Assembly: GCA_024653225.1 (NCBI GenBank)
Contig: JANLGA010000011.1
Location: 24,396 to 35,821, forward strand
Direction: 5' to 3'
Length of the DNA stretch: 11,426 bases
Source: Bacillota bacterium
GTDB taxonomy: Bacteria; Bacillota; Sulfobacillia; JABLXB01
Numbering within the stretch: position 1 is the first letter of the stretch; every line of letters starts with the position of its first letter. The translations under genes and the position numbers were made by a program. This document shows positions 1 through 6,400 of this stretch, in pieces. The notes below the pieces were generated by a model. That model was not told the origin of the DNA. It searched no databases and worked only from the letters and a program-made list of their open reading frames with translations.

Positions 1-752
1 CTCTCGGCCAACCCCAGGATCAATCCCCCGAGCATTGCGCCGCGGATGCTCCCGATGCCGCCGAGGATCGCTGCGATGAACGACTTCAAGCCCACCATGA
101 CCCCCATGTCGAAGGAGATGGACGCGTAGAACATGGCCACGAGCATGCCGGCGATCCCGCCCAGCGCCGACCCGAGGACGAACACCACGCTGATGACCTT
201 GTCCGGCGCGATGCCCATCATTGAGGCCATCTCGAGATCCAGGCTGACCGCGCGGACGGAAATGCCCATGCGCGTGCGCCTCACGAATTCGTTCAGACCC
301 ACCATGAGACCGAGTGCGACCAGGGGTATCGCCACCTGGAGGATGGAGAGCCTCACACCCGCGAGTTCGAGCATGTCGTCCGCCAGGACCGCCGGGAAAG
401 GCAGCGTCCTGCTCCCCCATGACAACATCGCGATGTTCCGGATGACGATGGACATTCCGAGCGCGCTTATGAGCTGCGCCGATTTGGTTGCCTTACGAAT
501 GGGCTTGTAGGCGATCCTCTCCACCATGAGCCCGGCGACGGCGGCGCCCGCGACGCTCAACGCGATGGACGGCCAGAACGGCAATCTCAGGAGAGACAGC
601 GCCGTGAAGGCGAAGAACGCCCCGACCATGTATATCTCGCCGTGCGCGAAGTTGATCAGACCCAGCACGCCGTAGATCAGGGTGTACCCCAGGGCCACAA
701 GACCGTATGTCGAGCCCACTGTGAGGCCGTTGATGACTTGCTGAAGGAGCAT
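1..752 (-). CDS. livH: Branched-chain amino acid ABC transporter permease, LivH family (3' end cut by window)
   Basis: Inner-membrane permease of a high-affinity branched-chain amino acid type ABC importer, which works with a second permease (LivM), two ATPases (LivG, LivF) and a binding protein. The frame reads 250 residues and is still open at the left edge; the family is usually about 290 residues, so some 40 C-terminal residues are missing. Family signatures are clear: an opening of the form LLQQVINGLTVGSTYGLVALG, then GLINFAHGEIYMVGAF (about 31-46), an EAA-like cytoplasmic loop with RAVSLDLEMASMMGI (167-181), and GLKSFIAAILGGIGSIRGA (221-239). Hydrophobic helices fill most of the chain. 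The ATG at 752 is preceded by GAGGTGA (760-766) with 7 nt spacing, which supports this start. It lies 48 nt downstream of the IclR gene on the same strand and is probably co-transcribed with it; the other transporter genes would lie beyond the left edge. The true substrate cannot be read from the permease: amino acids, urea, amides and aromatic acids are all known for this family. Confidence 0.95.
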   Translation of the reverse strand, partial: MLLQQVINGLTVGSTYGLVALGYTLIYGVLGLINFAHGEIYMVGAFFAFTALSLLRLPFWPSIALSVAGAAVAGLMVERIAYKPIRKATKSAQLISALGMSIVIRNIAMLSWGSRTLPFPAVLADDMLELAGVRLSILQVAIPLVALGLMVGLNEFVRRTRMGISVRAVSLDLEMASMMGIAPDKVISVVFVLGSALGGIAGMLVAMFYASISFDMGVMVGLKSFIAAILGGIGSIRGAMLGGLILGLAE

Positions 753-766
753 CGCCGGTTCACCTC

Positions 767-782
767 GCGGGGTTTGTCCCGC
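767..782 (-). other. Small hairpin beside the livH ribosome binding site
   Basis: GCGGG (767-771) and CCCGC (778-782) can form a 5-bp stem with a 6-nt loop. On the minus-strand transcript it ends immediately before the livH Shine-Dalgarno site (760-766). It has no U-tract, so it is not a convincing terminator. It could tune livH translation relative to the upstream regulator, but such short GC stems are common by chance in this composition. Confidence 0.25.
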
Positions 783-800
783 CGCCGGTCACTTCACCCC

Positions 801-1580
801 TCACTCGGACCTAAACACCCACCTGCCCTTGGCCGTCGCAAGGTCGGACAACTTGCGGGCCTTTTCCACGACCACAGGCGCCACCCTGCCGACCTCCACT
901 TCCACGTCGCCGAGGATCGGGAACGAAACGCAGATGGCCCCGATTGTGGCGCCCCTCCTGTCCTTCACCGGCGCCGCGACCGATGCCGTCCCGGTGTACA
1001 CCTCGCCTACACTGGTCGAGTACGATCGAGACTCGGCAACCTCGAGCTCTTCCATTAACCGGCCGAGGGCCACGGTGGCCCCGGTGCAGGCTTTCAAAGT
1101 CTTGCCGTCGAGCCGGCGCCTGACTTCGTCGCGGGGCAGTTGCGACAGCACGGCCTTCCCCAGCGCGCAGGCGTACGCCGGAAACCGGTCGCCGGGGCTC
1201 GCCACGATCCTGACGGGCGAGGTGCCCTCCTCTGCCAGGATGATGACTATCTCCATCCCGCTGAGGACCCCGAGGTACGAGCTGTGCCCGCTTTCCCTGC
1301 TCAGTTCCTCAAGCACCGAGGCGGCAAGTCTGTGCACGGCGTGTTGCTTGAGGTAGACCGATCCCGCCTGAAAACACGCCAGGCCTATCCTGTACCGCCT
1401 GGTGACCGGGTCCTTCTCGAGAAAACCCGCTTCCTCCAGGGTTCGGACGACGCGGTGCACGGCGCTCTTCGGGCGGCCGAGCATGGCGCTGATCTCGGTG
1501 ATGCCGAGGTCCGGGGTTGAACCGTCGAAGCATCCGAGGACCCTGATCGCCTGCCTCACGCTCTCAATGGTGCCAGCCAT
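801..1580 (-). CDS. IclR-family transcriptional regulator
   Basis: A 259-residue DNA-binding regulator, the usual length for IclR proteins. Residues 1-67 form the winged helix-turn-helix: LGITEISAMLGRPKSAVHRVVRTLEE (25-50) is the helix-turn-helix and EKDPVTRRYRIG (55-66) the wing. Residues from about 80 onward form the IclR effector-binding domain, with PGDRFPAYACALGKAVLSQL (129-148) matching the family's G-x-x-x-P-x-x-x-ALGKA signature and GEVYTGTASVAAPVKD (192-207) lining the ligand pocket region. The effector cannot be deduced; the family usually senses small organic acids or aromatic and sugar catabolites. It is the first gene of the minus-strand run and is followed 48 nt later by a LivH-type permease, so it probably controls that transporter operon, and by family habit itself. 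A weak GGTGG lies before the ATG. Repeated boxes directly upstream (1590-1650) are candidate operators. Confidence 0.93.
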   Translation of the reverse strand: MAGTIESVRQAIRVLGCFDGSTPDLGITEISAMLGRPKSAVHRVVRTLEEAGFLEKDPVTRRYRIGLACFQAGSVYLKQHAVHRLAASVLEELSRESGHSSYLGVLSGMEIVIILAEEGTSPVRIVASPGDRFPAYACALGKAVLSQLPRDEVRRRLDGKTLKACTGATVALGRLMEELEVAESRSYSTSVGEVYTGTASVAAPVKDRRGATIGAICVSFPILGDVEVEVGRVAPVVVEKARKLSDLATAKGRWVFRSE

Positions 1581-1589
1581 TTTCTACCA

Positions 1590-1650
1590 CCGGCGTTCCA
1601 CCATGTATAACGCCGTTCCATCGCGTTTTGCGTAAGGTTCAACGCCGTTC
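1590..1650 (-). promoter_or_regulatory. Candidate promoter and operator array upstream of the IclR gene
   Basis: Read on the minus strand, GAACGGCGTT occurs twice exactly (plus-strand 1641-1650 and 1609-1618), 32 bp apart. A related TGGAACGCCGG (1590-1600) lies 20 bp from the nearer copy, counted on the shared TGGAACGSCG core. The core AACGSCGTT is a near-perfect palindrome around its central base, as expected for a dimeric regulator. A possible -10 element, TATACA, overlaps the end of the nearer box (about 1604-1609); no good -35 is seen at the right distance. IclR proteins commonly bind tandem inverted boxes over their own promoter, so autoregulation is a reasonable inference. The boxes themselves are directly visible; their function is not. 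Confidence 0.45.
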
Positions 1651-1782
1651 GCCGGAATCCTGCAGCAGGTCACAAACTCGTAAGGCGCCGCGTCGAACGC
1701 CGTCGCGTCACCCGGGTGCAAGGACAAGTCGCAGGCTCGAACATATCCGACTCGCATCCGAACCGCGTCGCGGCAGGCAATC

Positions 1783-1796
1783 GTCTCCCGGGAGAC
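1783..1796. promoter_or_regulatory. Perfect 14-bp palindrome upstream of the DUF3795 gene
   Basis: GTCTCCCGGGAGAC reads the same on both strands. It sits 54 bp before the DUF3795 ATG, inside the divergent intergenic gap. A second symmetric element, CCGCG-T-CGCGG (1763-1773), lies just upstream. These fit a dimeric repressor or activator site better than a hairpin, because a stem with no loop folds poorly. Which protein would bind is unknown. Confidence 0.4.
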
Positions 1797-1850
1797 AGCT
1801 AGGGAGATCCTGGAACGCCGGAGAATGATCAGGGGCGGGGAGGTGGGGGC

Positions 1851-2207
1851 ATGGGTGGACCGGCGCGCCCAATGGCGCCCTGCGGGCTGTACTGTGACGA
1901 CTGCACCATTTTCAAGGCCACGACGGACGAGCAAGCGAGGCGGGAGGTCATAGCCTGGCTCGAACGCCGAGGTCGGACGAACATCGTTCCCGAGTCCATC
2001 GGGTGCGTCGGGTGCCCGGGCGACGGCGGACCCTACTGGGCGCCCGACTGCGAGATACTCAGGTGCACACGCGAAAGGGGATTGGCGACGTGCAACCAGT
2101 GCGCGGAATTCGTGTGCGAGCGGCTCGACAGTTGGGGAAAACAATATGAACACCACCGCGATGCGGTGGAGAGGCTGAAGCAACTGCGGCCGTGCGTGCC
2201 CTCCTGA
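1851..2207 (+). CDS. DUF3795 family cysteine-rich small protein
   Basis: A 118-residue soluble protein with eleven cysteines arranged as in the DUF3795 family: APCGLYCDDC (9-18), then GCVGC (51-55), C67, C72, CNQC (81-84), C89 and C115. The N-terminal CGLxCxxC and the C-terminal CxxC clusters suggest metal binding, either zinc or an iron-sulfur cluster. Family function is unknown to me; members are common in anaerobic bacteria and archaea. The ATG at 1851 follows GGAGGTG (1839-1845) with 5 nt spacing, which decides the start, although an internal ATG at residue 8 would also keep every cysteine. It is divergent from the IclR gene across a 270-bp gap and is the only complete plus-strand gene here. 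It may be controlled by the same regulator, since a TGGAACGCCGG copy (1811-1821) lies 29 bp ahead of it. No signal peptide or membrane segment is present. Confidence 0.85.
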   Translation: MGGPARPMAPCGLYCDDCTIFKATTDEQARREVIAWLERRGRTNIVPESIGCVGCPGDGGPYWAPDCEILRCTRERGLATCNQCAEFVCERLDSWGKQYEHHRDAVERLKQLRPCVPS

Positions 2208-2284
2208 CGGTCGCCGCGGGGGCTTCGCCTCTCGGGAGCTCATATGACGGTCGGCGCGGGGTCCGGCCCTCTCGGGCGTTCATC
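2205..2284. repeat. Tandem 40-bp repeat, two units, at a convergent gene junction
   Basis: Unit 1 (2205-2244) and unit 2 (2245-2284) align without gaps at 31 of 40 positions. Both begin TGACGGTCG and share CCTCTCGGG near the end. The TGA opening unit 1 is the stop of the DUF3795 gene, and the TCA near the end of unit 2 (2280-2282) is the minus-strand stop of the membrane protein gene. A weaker third copy may start at 2285 inside that gene. Unit 2 can fold GCCC-GAGA-GGGC on the minus strand, and unit 1 only partly. No U-tract follows, so a bidirectional terminator is possible but unproven. Confidence 0.6.
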
Positions 2285-2849
2285 TCGCGGTCTGCACGGT
2301 GTACGTGTTGGCGCCTCCGAGCGGAGCTATATTGAAATACGTCTCGCCGGTCTTGTTGAAGAAGACGGCATAGCTTATCCCGTTGCCCTTGCCGTCGCGT
2401 ATGCCCCTTACCTGTATGACTCCCTTGGAGGGCACCCTGACCTTCGTGACCCTGTGGGTTATGGCGAACGGGTCCGTCCGCGGCCTGCCGTCAACGAACA
2501 CCTGCACGTAGTCGCCGTCCTCGTCCGCGAAATCCCATATCGAAAGCTCCACCGGACCCCCGCCTTCATCCGGAACGGCCACCATGTAATCCCCCGGCTC
2601 CATCTGCGGGTCTTCCTGGACCATCCGCGTCCCGGGGGAAACGCCGGCCGCCACGCCCTTCAGCACCGTCTCGAGGTCGTTTCTGCTCGCCCGCGGGCCG
2701 AACATGACGGTCAGGACGAGTAACGCCGCGCACACGAGGCCCGTGAAGAACCGAAACCCTCTCTTGTCGGCGTCCATGACGTCGAATTCGGCTTCCTGCT
2801 CCCGGCCGTGGTCCAGCCGATCCTTTGCCTGGTCCATCCGTCTCCGCAT
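2280..2849 (-). CDS. Single-pass membrane protein of unknown function
   Basis: A 189-residue protein that I do not recognise. Residues 1-30 are highly charged and cytoplasmic (RRRMDQAKDRLDHGREQEAE). One hydrophobic helix follows (about 33-51, FRFFTGLVCAALLVLTVMF), then an extracytoplasmic region of about 138 residues. That region looks like a small beta-sandwich, with alternating hydrophobic strands and an acidic WDFADEDGDYVQVFVDG segment (105-121) that could bind calcium, ending in IAPLGGANTYTV (174-185). There is no lipobox or peptidase motif. The ATG at 2849 follows GGAGG with 10 nt spacing; a GTG three codons upstream (2858) also opens the frame but sits almost on top of that site. It is the last of five co-oriented genes and lies 84 nt after the four-helix membrane protein gene. 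By position it may be an envelope partner of the AAA+ protein; that is inference. Confidence 0.75.
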   Translation of the reverse strand: MRRRMDQAKDRLDHGREQEAEFDVMDADKRGFRFFTGLVCAALLVLTVMFGPRASRNDLETVLKGVAAGVSPGTRMVQEDPQMEPGDYMVAVPDEGGGPVELSIWDFADEDGDYVQVFVDGRPRTDPFAITHRVTKVRVPSKGVIQVRGIRDGKGNGISYAVFFNKTGETYFNIAPLGGANTYTVQTAR

Positions 2850-2902
2850 GTGGGCCACCCCTCCGGCTCGATTTCCGCCCGCTCAACCCCCGCCCCGATC
2901 GC

Positions 2903-2930
2903 GGGTCCCGCGCTCTCGCGCCGCGGGCCC
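2903..2930 (-). other. Strong intergenic hairpin between the two membrane protein genes
   Basis: GGG-T-CCCGCG (2903-2912) pairs with CGCGGG-CCC (2922-2930), giving a 9-bp all-GC stem with one bulged T and a 9-nt loop. It begins 3 nt after the stop codon of the upstream gene on the minus-strand transcript. No T-run follows, so it is more likely a processing, stability or attenuation element than a classical terminator. It could lower expression of the last gene relative to the rest of the operon. Confidence 0.4.
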
Positions 2931-2933
2931 TGT

Positions 2934-3425
2934 TCACCCGGCGGCCTCGAACTTCGCGAGCTCTTCTTCTTCCTTCTCGATGAACGGCACTACGGGGTTC
3001 CTCGTGTAGTAGACGGACATGAACACCCTCCAGGCCAAGAGCAGGGCGAAAAAGGCCACCGCGCCCGCCGTCCTCCTGGTGACGCCCGCCTCTTTGAAGG
3101 CGACGTTCACGGCCGCCATGGCGACCGACGTGAACAGGCTGGAGATGGTGAACATCTTCAGCATCTGGTAAGCGGATGGAAACACTGCATAGAACCTATT
3201 CAAGCCCCTGAACCTCAGCGACACGTACACTATGGTGCAGAGCACCCACGCAACATCCAGGTTCCCGTTCGAGCTGCCCGGGAAGCTGTACCCATACGTA
3301 ATGACGTCCTTGCCGTTGGATATGGCCATGAACGGCAGGATGACGCTGAGCAGCGCGGCGAGCGGCATCAGCAGCAGCCAGTACGCGAAACCGATCAACT
3401 TTCCCAGAAGGGCCACCCATACCAC
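2934..3425 (-). CDS. Four-helix membrane protein of unknown function
   Basis: A 163-residue integral membrane protein with no family that I recognise. Hydrophobic stretches suggest helices at about 9-33, 56-72, 90-110 and 119-140, with a short glycine- and serine-rich loop (45-55, GYSFPGSSNGN). The C-terminal tail, FIEKEEEELAKFEAAG (148-163), is acidic and predicted to be cytoplasmic, a plausible docking site for the AAA+ protein encoded 50 nt upstream. The start is a GTG at 3425 with GGGGTGG (3433-3439) at 7 nt spacing; a second GTG at 3416 would remove only three residues. The gene lies between the AAA+ gene and the single-pass membrane protein gene on the same strand. No catalytic or transport motif is visible, so the role is unknown. 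Confidence 0.75.
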   Translation of the reverse strand: MVWVALLGKLIGFAYWLLLMPLAALLSVILPFMAISNGKDVITYGYSFPGSSNGNLDVAWVLCTIVYVSLRFRGLNRFYAVFPSAYQMLKMFTISSLFTSVAMAAVNVAFKEAGVTRRTAGAVAFFALLLAWRVFMSVYYTRNPVVPFIEKEEEELAKFEAAG

Positions 3426-3475
3426 CCCCGTACCACCCCGCCGCTGTCAAGTCCGACGCCGGACCGCGAACGGAC

Positions 3476-6400
3476 TCAAGCCGCCTGGATGTCCGCGTCC
3501 TCGATCGTCTCCAGCGAATCCCTGTCGAACCGCGCCTCGCGCTGGAGCCTGACAGCCTGGTTCCGCACCGCCTTCTCGAACAGGTTCCTCACGTAACGCC
3601 CGTTGCCGAAATGGCTCTCCTGCCGCGCCGCCTCCAGGATCTCGCGGATCCGCGCCGACGCACCCTCCGTCAGCCTGAACCCCGCCGACGCGAACATCCG
3701 CGCCGCGATCTGCTCCAATTCGGCGGTGGAGTAATCCGGGAATTCTATGACCGTCGGGAAACGCGACTTGAGCCCCGGATTCGTGTCGAGGAAAGCATCC
3801 ATTTCCGCGCTGTACCCGGCCAGGATCACCACGAGCCGGTCCCTGTTGTCGTCCATCTCCTTGACGAGCGTGTCTATCGCTTCCCGCCCGAAGTCCGCGC
3901 CGGAACCCGCCTCTTGCGCGAGGGAGTACGCCTCATCAATGAACAGTATCCCGTCCAAAGCCCGCCGCACGACCTCTTTGGTTTTCAGGGCCGTCTGACC
4001 GACGTACCCCGCGACCAGGCCTCCGCGGTCGGTCTCCACGAAGTTCGTTCCGGAGAGCACCCCCATCTCGTGAAGGATGCCCCCGACAATCCTGGCCATC
4101 ATCGTCTTGCCGGTGCCGGGATTGCCCTTGAATATCATGTGCAGCGTCTGGGGACCACCGGCCTCCATGCCGAGTCTCTTGCGCTCGTTCTGGACCCTGA
4201 GCTGGGCTTGGAGGCTTCGCACGAAGTCCTTCACCTCGCCCAGCCCCACGACCCCGGACAACCGTTCCTCGAGGTCGAAACCCGCCGGGGTCTCCCTCAC
4301 CGGGGCGAAGTCCGCCTCCTCGAGGACGATCATCTCCCCGGCCGCGACGCCGTCGGCCACCGCTATTCTGGCCGACTGGCGCCGTATCGCTTCTTCCAGG
4401 ACGTTCCTGGCCAATCTCGCATTGCCGCCCGAAGGGCCTCCGCGGCGCCGTTCGAATCCCATCCTGTCGCGCAGCGCCTCCACGGCCCCGGGGGCGATCC
4501 TGAAGCCCCTTTCCCCGGCCATCACGCGGACGATCTCCACGAGCTCCTCGGCGCTGTAGTCGGGAAAGTCAATCCTGATCGGAAACCTCGACTGCAGGCC
4601 GGGATTGGTCGCGAGGAACTCGTCCATCTCCTTCTCGTACCCGGCGAGGATGACGACGATGTTCTCGCGGTGGTCCTCCATCAGCTTCACGAGGGTATCA
4701 ATGGCCTCCCGACCGAACCCGGTCGGCCCGTCGGAGGCCAGCGTGTAAGCCTCGTCAATGAACAGCACGCCGCCGAGGGCGGAGAGGAAGACGCCCGTCG
4801 TCTTACCCGCTGTCTGCCCGGCGTATTCGGCCACAAGGCCGCTCCTGCCGGTCTCGACGAGCCGGCCGGACTTCAAGGCGCCCATCTCTCTCATCATCTT
4901 CGCGACCAGGCGCGCGACGGTGGTCTTCCCCGTCCCCGCGTTTCCCGTGAAGATCATGTGGAGTGATTGCCCGGTTTCCACCTTGAGGCCCGCCTTGCGG
5001 CGTTTCTGGTCGGCCAGGAGCTGCTTTTCCAGGTCCCGCAAGAAATCCTTGACCTTCGCCAGACCGACTATCCTCGACAGCTCGGCATCCAGGTCGTATT
5101 CGCTGCTCTCCTTCAGGCCGAAGTCCGCGGGCGTCAGTGCGTTGAGCTCCGCCTCCGCGACCCCCCCGCCGGCACCCGCCGTGGCGATCCTCCTGGAGTG
5201 CGCGGCTATCGCCCTTTCGAGCAGGTTCCTCACGAGCCTGCCGTTGCCGCTGTCGTTTCTCCCGGGTATCTGCAACCTCTCGAACATCTCGAGAAGCGGC
5301 TCCTCGCAACCCGGCTCGATGGAGTAGCCGGCTGCTCGGGCCAGCACGCCCAGGATCTTGAGCATCTCCTCCGGCGTATAATCGGGGAACTCGACGGTGT
5401 AGTTGAACCTCGACCTGAGCCCGGGATTGGTCTTCAAGAATTCCTCCATCTCGGCTGTGTAGCCCGCCAGTATCACCACGAGGTTCTCGCGGTTGTCTTC
5501 CATCGCCTTGACCAGGGTGTCCACGGCCTCGATCCCGTACACGTCGTCCTTGTCGCGCGCGAGGGAGTATGCTTCGTCAATGAACAGCACGCCGCCGAGG
5601 GCGGACCTCACTCGCGACAACGTTTTCTGGGCCGTCTCGCCCACGTACTGGCCGACGAGGTCGGGCCTGCCCACCTCCACCAGGTGCCCACTGGAGATGT
5701 ATCCCAGGGCTTTGAGGTACCGGGCGACCAACCGAGCCATGGTTGTCTTCCCGGTTCCCGGGTTGCCGGTGAAGATCATGTGCAGCGCCATCTTCGGCGG
5801 CCGTTCACCTTGCGCCTCGCGCATCTTCTGCGCCCTCAGGTTGTGCTTGAGGTCGTTGATGAACGCCTTGACGCTGTCCAGGCCGATTATCCGTTCCAAT
5901 TCCCTGTCGAGCGCCTCGGGAGCCTCCTCCTCGCGCCGGCGCCGGACCGCGTCCAGGCTGTGCTCGCCGACGGGCGTGCGGAGGTACAGCGCGTCATCCT
6001 TGACCAGGACCCGGCAGCTCATCCCCGGCGGCACGACCTTCCTCAACTGGAGCTCGACCAGGGGCTCCTCGATGAAGGACTCGATGCATTCCCGAACGCC
6101 GTGGGCGCCCCTCTTTGGGTCCGCGTGGGCGACCACCCAATCCTCGACATCCTTCCAAGAGAGGCTGAGCCCGAGGTTCTCCACTGCTTCCCCGGCGTAG
6201 TCTTCCAGCCACGACTTGGCCAGCGCCGACAGGGCCCGCCGCGAGAGGGGCTTCGTCGAGGCCGTGTCCAGGACGTTTTCCATGAACGGCCGGGGAAACA
6301 TGTTCCCAAGGCTGCTCGCGTCAACCCCGGTGATGAACACGAGGTATTTGCCGTTGCACTGGATCTCGTCCGTCGTGCCGAGCATGAGGGCGCCCGTGAC

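Noticed and set aside
1584..2243. Minus-strand 219-codon frame across the IclR upstream gap and the DUF3795 gene
   Set aside because: It overlaps a well-supported cysteine-rich gene with a good ribosome site, and its translation is Arg/Pro/Ala-rich with no family resemblance.
2205..2284. A CRISPR array or Rho-independent bidirectional terminator
   Set aside because: There are just two abutting units with no spacers; the hairpins are weak and not conserved between units, and no T-run follows on either strand.
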